Notes under the pieces: generated by a model
Told to the model about the DNA's origin: nothing
What the model saw: only the letters and a program-made list of their open reading frames with translations
Database searches by the model: none
In this document: piece after piece, positions 9,571 through 17,696 of the stretch
How the letters are laid out: each line of letters opens with the position of its first letter
Numbering within the stretch: the first letter of the stretch is position 1
NCBI GenBank assembly: GCA_003576705.1
Contig: QOZS01000005.1
Span: 1 to 64,000 of the forward strand
Direction: 5' to 3'
From: Desertibaculum subflavum
GTDB taxonomy: Bacteria > Pseudomonadota > Alphaproteobacteria > Ferrovibrionales > Ferrovibrionaceae
DNA length: 64,000 nt
Position numbers and translations under genes: made by a program

Positions 9571-9940
9571 GCATCCCTCCCTCGGATTTGCGGCGAGGTT
9601 ACGGCAGCACGGGCGATCGGACGAGGGCCAAAAAAGAAGCGGGCTGCCTTGGGGGAAAAGGCAGCCCGAAGTGGGTATCTAGGGAGGGAGGAACCTGTCG
9701 GGGGTCACGGGATCGCAACCGCCCGACAGGGATGAAAGTAGCTCTTGTCGAACCCGGGCGCGAGATTGCCTCATGGGTTAGATCGCGGGCTAGGTCGAAC
9801 GGGCGAGACATGGTGAACGGAAATTAACTTCCGGTCCGGGATCACACTTCACGGGCGACGGCGGTCACACTGGGCTAGGATAGTGGGATCGTGCGCGGGG
9901 GCGGGCTGATCCGCGTCAACCTTGCCGCCGTAGCCCTTGC
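9571..9940. other. 370-base intergenic region between divergent genes
   Basis: Lies between the divergent alcohol dehydrogenase and PAS-protein genes. Apart from the hairpin at 9630-9668, I see no convincing gene: short frames of 70-79 codons exist on both strands but lack family signatures and a good ribosome-binding site. The segment 9820-9890 is locally less GC-rich and may carry the PAS-gene promoter, but no clean -35/-10 pair was found. Confidence 0.5.
9630..9668 (-). terminator. Intrinsic terminator or attenuator in the leader of the 8521-9570 gene
   Basis: A perfect 11-bp stem (CGGGCTGCCTT at 9640-9650 with its complement at 9658-9668) and a 7-base loop. On the minus strand it is followed by CTTC and six T residues (9635-9630). 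It is oriented toward the alcohol dehydrogenase, 60 bases before its start codon, and there is no convincing minus-strand gene to its right that it would need to terminate. It is therefore a candidate leader attenuator, or the end of a small RNA. Confidence 0.8.
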
Positions 9941-10492
9941 ATGATGACGAGGACAGGACTGAGATACGTGGACAACAGTGCGGTCGACCAGCCGCCAAGG
10001 CGGCATCGCGAGATTCCGCTGGCGCAGATCGACGGCTATCCCGAGCTCGCCGCCCTGCTGACGGTGTGGCGCGCCGGCATGGTCGGCGCGATCCCGCCGC
10101 AGCGCATCGATCCGCTCGCCATTCCCCGCCGCCTGCTGCCGGGCGCGCTTCTGATCGACCTGGTTTCCGACGGCGCCGGGCCGATCGGGCCGCACATCCG
10201 TCTCGCCGGTACCATGCTCTGCGATCTCTGGGGCGCCGAACTGAAGGGCAGGGCGCTCGACGAGGTGCTGCTGCCTTGCGACGCCGCGGCCGTGGTCGCC
10301 GACATGCGCGTCGCGACGGCGGAGATCCGTCCGATCCTGGTGCGCCGCGAGGAGGTTCGCCTGCGCGATACCGATCTCGACTATGTGGCGCTGATCCTTC
10401 CGCTGGCCGACGATCACGGCCGCGTCACCCGCCTGCTGGAGATGTCCGATCCCGCCACCCTACGCCGGCGCCGCCACTCCAACGCGGCGTGA
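9941..10492 (+). CDS. PAS domain-containing protein (PAS_5-like)
   Basis: A 183-residue soluble protein with the layout common in Rhodospirillales PAS_5 proteins: a short N-terminal tail, a conserved WRAGMVGAIPPQRIDP segment, LPGALLIDL, and then GTMLCDLWGAELKGRALDEV, which resembles the PAS core where a small ligand is sensed. No kinase, cyclase or HTH domain follows, so it is a stand-alone sensor or adaptor of unknown partner. The start is uncertain: ATG 9941, ATG 9944 or GTG 9968 are all possible, the last having AGGACTGAG upstream. It converges on the MgtC-like gene. Confidence 0.75.
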   Translation: MMTRTGLRYVDNSAVDQPPRRHREIPLAQIDGYPELAALLTVWRAGMVGAIPPQRIDPLAIPRRLLPGALLIDLVSDGAGPIGPHIRLAGTMLCDLWGAELKGRALDEVLLPCDAAAVVADMRVATAEIRPILVRREEVRLRDTDLDYVALILPLADDHGRVTRLLEMSDPATLRRRRHSNAA

Positions 10493-10498
10493 GGCCGA

Positions 10499-11773
10499 TC
10501 AGAAAATCGCCAGGGCGGCGACGGCCGCCGTACCGGCCATGGCCGCATAGCCCGCGCCGACCTGGGCCGCCAGGCGAACATCGCCATAGGCCGCGAGCAG
10601 GCCGATCTTGGTGATCGAATTGGCCGCCACTGCCAACGCGATGGCTGTGAGGCTGACCGTTGCCGCAACCTCGCCGCCGGCAAAGCCGGCGGCGGCAATG
10701 ACCGGGGCGTCGACATCGATCAGGCCGCCCACCGCCGAGACGAGAAGCAGTCCTTCGTCGCCGAGCCACTCGCGCATTGCCCGGCCGAGCAGGATCACCG
10801 CGCCGACCAGCGCGGCGTACTGGATGGCCACCTTCAGTTCGAAGGGATTGGCGAATGCGCCGGCTGTCGGCACTTCGGCGGCGCCGCCTCGACGCAACAG
10901 GATGAAGGATGCGGCGAGCCCCACCAGCGTGGCGGCCATCACCGCCGGGACCAGCGCCGGCAGCAGGGCCGGCGCCAGCACGCTGGCGAGGATCCCGATC
11001 CGGGCGGTCATCACGGTCGTGGCCGCCAGCACGCCGGCGGCGGCGGTGGTGCGGATAGCGGGCGCGGTGCGGACCGATCGCGCCAGGGCCAGGCTGACGG
11101 CGGTCGATGACACCAGGCCGCCCAGGAAGCCGAGCGCGACAATGCCGCGGGCTGCGCCGATCAGCCGGATGGCGACATAGCCGGCGAAGGACGCGGCCGA
11201 AACCAGCACCACCAGCCACCACAGCCGATAGGGATTGAGCGCCTCGTACGGCCCGAAGCCGCGATCGGGCAGCAGCGGCAGGACGACCAGCGAGACCAGC
11301 AGCAGCTGCAGCGCCGCGGACAGGTCGCGCCGGTCCATGGCACGCAGCCCGGCATGCAGCTGCGGCTTCAGGCCGAGCAGCAGCGCCACCACCACGGCCG
11401 CCGCCGCGGCGCTTTCCGGCCGGCCGCCGGCGGCCACGGCGCCAAGGCCGAAGGTGACGAGGCCGGCGACCGCCGTCGTCATGCTGACATCGCGGTCGTC
11501 CCGTTGATGCTCGATCCAGTAGCCGATGCCGATCAGGGCGCCGGTCGCGATCATTCCGGCGGCCAGCACGGCCGCGCCGTGCTCGCGGGCGAGCAGGCCG
11601 ACAATGCCGCCGGCAAGGCCGATCAGTCCGAACGTCCGGAGCCCGGCGACGCGGCTGCCCTCCGCGGCACCGCGCTCCTTCCAGCCGCGCTCCAGGCCGA
11701 CGATCAGGCCGGCCGCCAGGGCGACGGCGAGGCCGAAAAGGTCGTCGAGCGGCAGCGCCGTCAACATGTCCAT
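10499..11773 (-). CDS. MgtC/SapB N-terminal plus DUF4010 membrane protein
   Basis: A 424-residue polytopic inner-membrane protein. The first ~140 residues match the MgtC/SapB pattern (GLIVGLERGWKER, then GLRTFGLIGLAGG), and the remainder is a DUF4010-type run of about eight further membrane helices rich in Ala, Gly and Val. Its function is not established; MgtC relatives are linked to magnesium limitation and membrane-potential control, but the DUF4010 fusions may be transporters. I chose ATG 11773 because the MgtC homology begins there; a TTG at 11821 would add 16 polar residues. No partner gene is adjacent. Confidence 0.8.
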   Translation of the reverse strand: MDMLTALPLDDLFGLAVALAAGLIVGLERGWKERGAAEGSRVAGLRTFGLIGLAGGIVGLLAREHGAAVLAAGMIATGALIGIGYWIEHQRDDRDVSMTTAVAGLVTFGLGAVAAGGRPESAAAAAVVVALLLGLKPQLHAGLRAMDRRDLSAALQLLLVSLVVLPLLPDRGFGPYEALNPYRLWWLVVLVSAASFAGYVAIRLIGAARGIVALGFLGGLVSSTAVSLALARSVRTAPAIRTTAAAGVLAATTVMTARIGILASVLAPALLPALVPAVMAATLVGLAASFILLRRGGAAEVPTAGAFANPFELKVAIQYAALVGAVILLGRAMREWLGDEGLLLVSAVGGLIDVDAPVIAAAGFAGGEVAATVSLTAIALAVAANSITKIGLLAAYGDVRLAAQVGAGYAAMAGTAAVAALAIF

Positions 11774-11884
11774 CGGCGGATTTGAGCGGAAGGAAAGCCG
11801 GCCGGCCTTGATCCGGCGCAAGCGGCTCTTTCGCCACCATGGCCTCTGCCGCTATGACGGGCGGAGCCTGGAGGAAGCGCCGAA

Positions 11885-12979
11885 ATGGACCAAGCCCCGA
11901 ACGACCCGGCCGAGTTTCTGACCCTGCACGAGATCGTGCTGGCGGCGCAGGCGCGCCTGCCCGGCAATATCTGGCATTACGTGGCCGGGGCGACCGAGAC
12001 CGAGACGGCGTTCCGCCGCAACCGCTTGGCGATCGAGGGACTGGCACTCCGCCCGCGGGTGCTGCGCGACACCAGCGAGGTCGATACCCGGCACCGCTTC
12101 CTGGGCCGCGACCTGCGTCTGCCGGTGGCGGTGGCGCCGATCGGCGGCCTCGAATCGCTCGATCCCTCGGGCGGCGCCGGCATGGCGCGCGGGGCCGGTG
12201 CCTTCGGCGTGCCGATGTTCCTGTCATCGGTGGCGGAGCCGGGGCTGGAGGCGACGGCGGCAGCGGCGCCGGATGCGTTCCGCATCTTCCAGCTCTATGT
12301 GCGCGGTGACGCCGCCTGGATCGACGCCATCGTCGAACGTGCGGTCGCGGCCGGCTATGCCGCCTTCTGCATCACCGTCGACACGCAGCATTACAGCCGG
12401 CGCGAGCGCGACATCGCGCGGCGCTTCATCAAACCCTGGCGCACCCGCGTGCCGGGCCAGGAATTCCAGTCGGCGTTCAGCTGGAACGATGTGCGCCGGT
12501 TCAAGGACAAGCATCGTATCCCGCTGCTGCTGAAAGGCTTCATGTCGCCGGAAGATGCCGCCATGGCCTGCGAGCTCGGCGTCGAGGGCGTCTACGTGTC
12601 CAACCATGGCGGGCGCCAGCTCGACCATGTGGAAGGCGCGCTCGACGCGCTGCGCGAGATCGCCCCGGCGGTGGCCGGCCGGGCCCGGCTGATCGTCGAC
12701 GGCGGCTTCTATCGCGGTACCGACGTGGTCAAGGCGCTGTGCCTCGGCGCCGATCTGGTCGGCATGGGCCGGCTGCCCTGTTTCGGCCTCGGCGCGGCGG
12801 GCGCCGCGGGCGTGGTCCGCACCTTCGAGCTCCTGGAGACCGAGATCCGCATCGCCATGGGCCTGCTCGGCGTGACCCGGATCGCCGATCTCGGGCCCGC
12901 TTACCTGCGGCCAGCACCGCCAGCCGGCGACGGGACCCTGGAGAGCGCCTTCCCGCTGCTCCGGCCGGGAAGCCATTGA
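11885..12979 (+). CDS. FMN-dependent alpha-hydroxy-acid oxidase/dehydrogenase
   Basis: A 364-residue TIM-barrel flavoprotein of the LldD/glycolate-oxidase family, which oxidises L-2-hydroxy acids such as lactate, glycolate or mandelate to 2-oxo acids. Visible signatures are the FMN-site segment VAPIGG (83-88), QLYVRGD (136-142), Lys217, and the catalytic SNHGGRQLD (239-247) with His241 as base. The late motif DGGFYRGTDVVKALCLGAD carries the phosphate-binding part. No membrane anchor or quinone-binding extension is seen, so an oxygen- or soluble-acceptor-dependent form is possible. Its natural substrate is not evident. The crotonase gene follows 70 bases downstream. Confidence 0.9.
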   Translation: MDQAPNDPAEFLTLHEIVLAAQARLPGNIWHYVAGATETETAFRRNRLAIEGLALRPRVLRDTSEVDTRHRFLGRDLRLPVAVAPIGGLESLDPSGGAGMARGAGAFGVPMFLSSVAEPGLEATAAAAPDAFRIFQLYVRGDAAWIDAIVERAVAAGYAAFCITVDTQHYSRRERDIARRFIKPWRTRVPGQEFQSAFSWNDVRRFKDKHRIPLLLKGFMSPEDAAMACELGVEGVYVSNHGGRQLDHVEGALDALREIAPAVAGRARLIVDGGFYRGTDVVKALCLGADLVGMGRLPCFGLGAAGAAGVVRTFELLETEIRIAMGLLGVTRIADLGPAYLRPAPPAGDGTLESAFPLLRPGSH

Positions 12980-13049
12980 ACCGGACTTGAGCCGGCGCCG
13001 CTGCCGGCTAGAGTGCCCGCCGCAATCACAAGATCACTGGAGGAGCCCC

Positions 13050-13850
13050 ATGGCCGACGCCGTGCTGTACGAGCAGGAAGGCAATGTCGTCACCCTGACC
13101 TTGAACCGGCCGGACATTCGCAATGCGATCTCGGCCGAGGAAATGATCGGCGGCATCGAGGACGCGCTCGACCGCATCAACCGCGACAACTCCGTGCGCT
13201 GCGTCGTCGTCACCGGCGCCGGCACCGCCTTTTCCTCGGGCGGCAATGTCAAGAACATGAAGGCGCGGACCGAGACCGCCTCGTCGCTGCCGGCCCAGAC
13301 CCGGCGCAACTATCGCGGCGGCATCCATCGCATTCCGATGGCCTTCGAGGCGCTGGAAGTGCCGGCGATCGCCGCGGTCAACGGCCATGCGATCGGCGCC
13401 GGCTGCGACCTTGCTTTGATGTGCGACATCCGCATCGCCGGCGAGAGCGCCAAGTTCGCCGAGAGCTTCGTCAAGCTCGGCATCGTCTCCGGCGATGGTG
13501 GCGGCTGGCTGCTGCCGCGGGTGGTCGGCTATTCCAAGGCGGCCGAGCTGTCCTTCACCGGCGACATGATCGATGCGAAAGAGGCGCTGGAGATCAAGCT
13601 GGTCAGCCGGGTGGTGCCGGACGACAGGCTGCTGGCCGAGGCGAAGGTACTGGCGGCGCGCATCGCCGCCAACCCGCCGCATGCGCTGCGCATGACCAAG
13701 CGGTTGCTGAAGGAAGGCCAGTACATGCAGATGGCCAATCTGCTGGAACTGGCCGCGGCGATGCAGGCCCTGGCCCATGCGACCAAGGACCACGAGGAGG
13801 CGGTGACCGCTTTCGTGGAGAAGCGCAAGCCGGTCTTCAAGGGCGACTGA
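13050..13850 (+). CDS. Enoyl-CoA hydratase/isomerase (crotonase) family protein
   Basis: A 266-residue crotonase-fold protein acting on an acyl-CoA. The oxyanion-hole segments SSGGN (62-66) and NGHAIGAGC (111-119) are present. The two catalytic glutamates of classical enoyl-CoA hydratase appear changed: Asp120 where the first Glu stands, and Phe140 at the second by my alignment, with SGDGG (147-151) in place of PGAGG. So it may be an isomerase, hydrolase or lyase rather than a hydratase. The ATG at 13050 is preceded by GGAGGAG; the frame is open 63 bases further upstream but without homology. Confidence 0.88.
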   Translation: MADAVLYEQEGNVVTLTLNRPDIRNAISAEEMIGGIEDALDRINRDNSVRCVVVTGAGTAFSSGGNVKNMKARTETASSLPAQTRRNYRGGIHRIPMAFEALEVPAIAAVNGHAIGAGCDLALMCDIRIAGESAKFAESFVKLGIVSGDGGGWLLPRVVGYSKAAELSFTGDMIDAKEALEIKLVSRVVPDDRLLAEAKVLAARIAANPPHALRMTKRLLKEGQYMQMANLLELAAAMQALAHATKDHEEAVTAFVEKRKPVFKGD

Positions 13851-13954
13851 CCGGCGCTCACCCCGGATTGACGCCGCCGGGGAGGGAAACTGGGTATAAG
13901 AATCGGATGCCGCAGGGATCATGCGGCACCGAGCGCATTTCGGGAGACGCGACG

Positions 13955-14659
13955 ATGAAGCCATACAGCGCCGTTCATCACCCATCCCGTCGCGGCCTGC
14001 TGGCCAGCGGCGCGGCCGTCGCCGCCGTCTTCGCGGCGCCCCGCATCGCGCGCGGGCAGGGCGCGCCCTTCGCGCTGCCGCCGTTGCCCTATGCGGACAG
14101 CGCGCTGGCCCCGGTGATCTCGGCCAACACGATGGGCTTCCACTACGGCAAGCACCACAAGGGCTATCTCGACAACTTGAACAAGATGCTCGAGAGCGAT
14201 GCGATGAAGAGCAGGTCGCTGGCCGAGATCGTCAAGGCGACGGCGGGCGACGCGTCCAAGGCCGCGATGTTCAACAACGCGGCGCAGGTCTGGAACCATG
14301 CCTTCTACTGGAACAGCATGGCGCCGAAAGGCGGCGGCAAGCCGACGGGGCGCATCGCCTCGCTGATCGACAAGAGCTTCGGCGACTTCGACAAGTTCCG
14401 CGCCGCCTTCGCCGCCAACACGATCGGGCAGTTCGCCTCCGGCTGGGGCTGGCTCTGCCTGGAGGGCGACAAGCTCACGCTCCGCCGGACCGGCAACGCC
14501 GACACGCCGGTGCATGTCGCCGGGATCAAGCCGCTGCTGACCATCGATGTCTGGGAGCACGCCTACTATCTCGACTACCAGAACCGCCGCGCCGACTACG
14601 TCAACGCGGTGATCGACAAGCTGCTGAACTGGGACTTCGCCGAGAAGAATCTGGGCTGA
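13955..14659 (+). CDS. sodB: Fe-type superoxide dismutase with Tat signal peptide
   Basis: A 234-residue Fe/Mn-family superoxide dismutase, converting superoxide to hydrogen peroxide and oxygen. Metal ligands are visible at His63, His115, Asp198 and His202. NNAAQVWNHAFYW (107-119) is the form usual in iron enzymes. The N-terminus carries a twin-arginine motif (SRRGLLASGA, 11-20) and a hydrophobic core ending about ARG-QG (33-36), so export to the periplasm via Tat is predicted. That is unusual, since most Fe-SODs are cytosolic. ATG 13955 has CGGGAGA upstream, and a small 6-bp hairpin (13909-13927) lies in the leader. Acetoacetyl-CoA synthetase starts 16 bases downstream. Confidence 0.93.
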   Translation: MKPYSAVHHPSRRGLLASGAAVAAVFAAPRIARGQGAPFALPPLPYADSALAPVISANTMGFHYGKHHKGYLDNLNKMLESDAMKSRSLAEIVKATAGDASKAAMFNNAAQVWNHAFYWNSMAPKGGGKPTGRIASLIDKSFGDFDKFRAAFAANTIGQFASGWGWLCLEGDKLTLRRTGNADTPVHVAGIKPLLTIDVWEHAYYLDYQNRRADYVNAVIDKLLNWDFAEKNLG

Positions 14660-14675
14660 GGCACGACGGACGAAG

Positions 14676-16646
14676 ATGAGCATCGCCAATGAGCCGCCGG
14701 TCTTATGGCGGCCGAGCGCGGAGAAGGTGGCGGGTGCCAACCTGACCCGCTTCATCGCCGAGGTGAGGCAGCGCCACGGCATCGCGCTCGGCGGCTACGA
14801 CGCACTGCACCAATGGTCGATCGAGAGCCGCGAGGCCTTCTGGTCGCTGCTGTGGGACTTCTCCGGCATCGTCGGCGACAAGGGACCGGCGCCGCATCTG
14901 GTCGACGGCGACAGGCTGCCCGGCGCCCGCTTCTTCCCGAACGGGCAGCTCAACTTCGCCGAGAACATGCTGCGCCGGCGCGACGACAGCCTTGCCATCA
15001 CCTTCCGTGCCGAGCATGGCGGGCATCGCCGCCTCACCTGGCGAGAGCTCTACGACCAAGTGAGCCGTCTCGCCCAGGCGCTGCGGGCGGAAGGCGTCGG
15101 CCCCGGCGACCGCGTGGCCGGCTTCGTGCCCAACATCCCGGACGCGCTGGTCGCCATGCTGGCCGCGACCTCGCTCGGCGCCATCTGGTCGTCCTGTTCG
15201 CCGGATTTCGGCGTGAAGGGCGTGATCGACCGGTTCGGCCAGATCGAGCCCAAGGTGCTGTTCGCTGCCGACGGCTATACCTATGCCGGCAAGCGGCATG
15301 ACAGCTTGGAGCGCGCCAGGGGCATCGCGGCGGAGCTGCCGGGCCTCAAACGCCTCGTCGTGCTGCCCTATCTTGCCGAGCAGCCGGATCTCGCCGGCAA
15401 CGATCCCCGCGCCGTGCTGCTGACCGACTACATCGCGCCCTACCAGGCCGGCGAGATCGCCTTCACGCGGCTGGAGGCCAACGCGCCACTCTTCATCGTC
15501 TATTCCTCGGGCACCACCGGCCTGCCGAAATGCATGGTGCATTCGGTGCTCGGCACGCTGCTCAAGCTGCGCGCCGAGCACCTGATGCAGAACGACATGA
15601 AGCCGGGCGACCGGCTGCTCTACTACACCACTTGCGGCTGGGTAATGTGGAACTGGACGGTGGCGGCACTCGCTGCCGATGTCGTGGTGCTGCTCTACGA
15701 CGGCTCGCCCTTCCATCCCGACAATAACGTGTTGTTCGACTATGCCGCGGCCGAGGGCGCCACCCATTTCGGCGTCTCGGCCAAGTATATCGACGCCATC
15801 GCCAAGGCCGGCCTCGACCCGGCGAAGACGCACGACCTCTCCAAGGTCCGCGCGGTGCTGTCCACCGGCTCGCCGCTGGCGCCGGCCTCGTTCGACTATG
15901 TGCGCGAGCATGTGAAGGCGGATGCGCAGCTGATCTCGTTTTCCGGCGGCACCGACCTGATGGGCGCCTTCGTCGGCGGCAATCCGATCGGCCCGGTCTA
16001 TCGCGGCGAGATCCAGTGCAAGTATCTCGGCATGGACGTCGCCGTGTTCGACGACGACGGCCGGCCGATGGTGGGCGAGAAGGGCGAGCTGGTCTGCCGC
16101 AAGGCCTTCCCCTCGGTGCCGATCCGGTTCTGGAACGACCCGGATGGGCAGAAATTCCACGAGGCCTATTTCGACCAGTACCCCAACGTCTGGCGCCATG
16201 GCGACTGGGCCGAGCTGACGCCGCGCGGCGGCATGGTGATCTACGGCCGCTCTGACGCGACGCTCAATCCCGGCGGCGTGCGCATCGGCACCGCCGAGAT
16301 CTACCGCCAGGTCGAGCAGCTCGACCAGGTGCTGGAGAGCCTGGTCATCGGCCAGCAATGGGAGAACGATGTGCGGGTCGTGCTGTTCGTGCGCCTGCGC
16401 GACGGGCTGACCCTCGACGACGGCTTGCGCGACGAGATCCGCCGCCGCATCCGCCAGAATGCGACGCCGCGCCACGTGCCGGCCAAGATCGTCCAGGTCG
16501 CCGATATCCCGCGCACCATCTCCGGCAAGATCGTCGAGCTCGCCGTGCGCAACATCGTGCATGGCCGGCCGGTGAAGAACCGCGACGCGCTCGCCAACCC
16601 GGAGGCGCTGGAGCTGTTCCGCGATCTGCCCGAGCTCGGCGCCTGA
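14676..16646 (+). CDS. aacS: Acetoacetyl-CoA synthetase
   Basis: A 656-residue adenylate-forming enzyme that activates acetoacetate to acetoacetyl-CoA with ATP. The length and the N-terminal ACAS-type domain match acetoacetate-CoA ligases (about 650 residues). The AMP-binding motif YSSGTTGLPK lies near residue 275, the ATP motif SFSGGTDLMG near 415, and the C-terminal catalytic-lysine region RTISGKIVE near 612. This supports recycling of ketone bodies or polyhydroxybutyrate breakdown products; no PHB genes are in the window. It starts 16 bases after sodB and may be co-transcribed, although the functions are unrelated. Confidence 0.93.
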   Translation: MSIANEPPVLWRPSAEKVAGANLTRFIAEVRQRHGIALGGYDALHQWSIESREAFWSLLWDFSGIVGDKGPAPHLVDGDRLPGARFFPNGQLNFAENMLRRRDDSLAITFRAEHGGHRRLTWRELYDQVSRLAQALRAEGVGPGDRVAGFVPNIPDALVAMLAATSLGAIWSSCSPDFGVKGVIDRFGQIEPKVLFAADGYTYAGKRHDSLERARGIAAELPGLKRLVVLPYLAEQPDLAGNDPRAVLLTDYIAPYQAGEIAFTRLEANAPLFIVYSSGTTGLPKCMVHSVLGTLLKLRAEHLMQNDMKPGDRLLYYTTCGWVMWNWTVAALAADVVVLLYDGSPFHPDNNVLFDYAAAEGATHFGVSAKYIDAIAKAGLDPAKTHDLSKVRAVLSTGSPLAPASFDYVREHVKADAQLISFSGGTDLMGAFVGGNPIGPVYRGEIQCKYLGMDVAVFDDDGRPMVGEKGELVCRKAFPSVPIRFWNDPDGQKFHEAYFDQYPNVWRHGDWAELTPRGGMVIYGRSDATLNPGGVRIGTAEIYRQVEQLDQVLESLVIGQQWENDVRVVLFVRLRDGLTLDDGLRDEIRRRIRQNATPRHVPAKIVQVADIPRTISGKIVELAVRNIVHGRPVKNRDALANPEALELFRDLPELGA

Positions 16647-16721
16647 ACCTCCCATATGTGCGGTTGAACAAGCGTGTTATTCTGAGTCGACGGGCTTCCG
16701 CTGTCGGAAGGGGGAAGGGCC

Positions 16722-17690
16722 ATGGCGAACGATACGCCGCCGCCTGATTGGGCGACGCATGTGAAGAAGTCGTTCGAGGCCGAAATCCGGGAGGCGAAGC
16801 ACCTGCTCGATTTCGCCGTCAAGCGGGGCATCGTCTCCCCCGACGGACGCGGCGTCAGCGACAACGTGGTCCTGACCATCAAGAAGGCGGAGGACCTGCT
16901 GACCGGCGACAAGACGGTCGGCGCGGCCGAACGCGCCGAATTCGAACGCGCCTACCGCGACCTCGCCCAGTTCGTCAGCCCGGTGACGGCGGCCACCCTT
17001 GCAGCGACGGCAGAAAGCAAAGATGAGCCGGGCTGGGAAGAAAGCCGGTGGGGCCACAACCGCGCCACGCAATGGTCGCGCCGGCTGTGGGTCTGGACCA
17101 TCATCTTCATGGTTCTGGCGGTGACCGGCGAGACCCTGGAGGTGACCTTCGGCGCCGCCGCGCCGCCGATCGACGACGAGGTCGTCTCCCGCCTCTGGGG
17201 CTGGCTGCTCTATCTGCCCTATGCGCTGCTCAATACGCTGCTGCCCTTCACCTATGGCGGCCTCGGCGCCTGCGCCTATCTGCTGCGCTCGGCGCATGTC
17301 TTCATCCATCAGCGCTGCTTCGACCCGCAGCGCATCCCGGAATATAACAGCCGCATCCTGCTCGGCGTGGTCGGCGGCGGGGCGATCGTCTTCCTGGTGG
17401 CGGAGATTCCCGATGGCAGCGGCGGCGTCATCGAACTCAGCGCCAAGGCGCTCGGCTTCATCGCCGGGTACAATTCCGACTTCCTGTTCAACACCATCGA
17501 GCGCATCGTCGCCGCCCTGCTGCCCAAGATCAGCGATACCACGGTGCGCCGTGCCGAGCCCAAGCCGCGCGTGATGTCGGAGGAGCAGGCGCTGATCGAA
17601 GGCCTGCTCGACCGGCTTCGCATCTCCAAGGACGAGGAGGAGAAGAAGACGATACGGGGCTTGCTCGAGCGCTTCGGCGCGAAGCCGTAA
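16722..17690 (+). CDS. Membrane protein of unknown function
   Basis: A 322-residue protein I do not recognise. Residues 1-120 are charged and helical. Two or more hydrophobic segments follow (about 123-140 and 160-190, and possibly 213-230), then a segment with a conserved look (FIAGYNSDFLFNTIERI, about 248-264) and a charged C-terminal tail (290-322) rich in Glu, Lys and Arg. The arrangement suggests a cytoplasmic N-terminus, a central membrane part, and a cytoplasmic helical tail that could bind a partner. ATG 16722 has GGAAGGGGGAAGGG upstream. The secreted EEP-fold gene starts six bases downstream, so they are likely co-expressed. Confidence 0.75.
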   Translation: MANDTPPPDWATHVKKSFEAEIREAKHLLDFAVKRGIVSPDGRGVSDNVVLTIKKAEDLLTGDKTVGAAERAEFERAYRDLAQFVSPVTAATLAATAESKDEPGWEESRWGHNRATQWSRRLWVWTIIFMVLAVTGETLEVTFGAAAPPIDDEVVSRLWGWLLYLPYALLNTLLPFTYGGLGACAYLLRSAHVFIHQRCFDPQRIPEYNSRILLGVVGGGAIVFLVAEIPDGSGGVIELSAKALGFIAGYNSDFLFNTIERIVAALLPKISDTTVRRAEPKPRVMSEEQALIEGLLDRLRISKDEEEKKTIRGLLERFGAKP

Positions 17691-17696
17691 CGCGCG

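Noticed and set aside
13868..13900. TTGACG and TATAAG upstream of sodB as a promoter
   Set aside because: The spacing is 21 bases, too long for a normal sigma-70 promoter.
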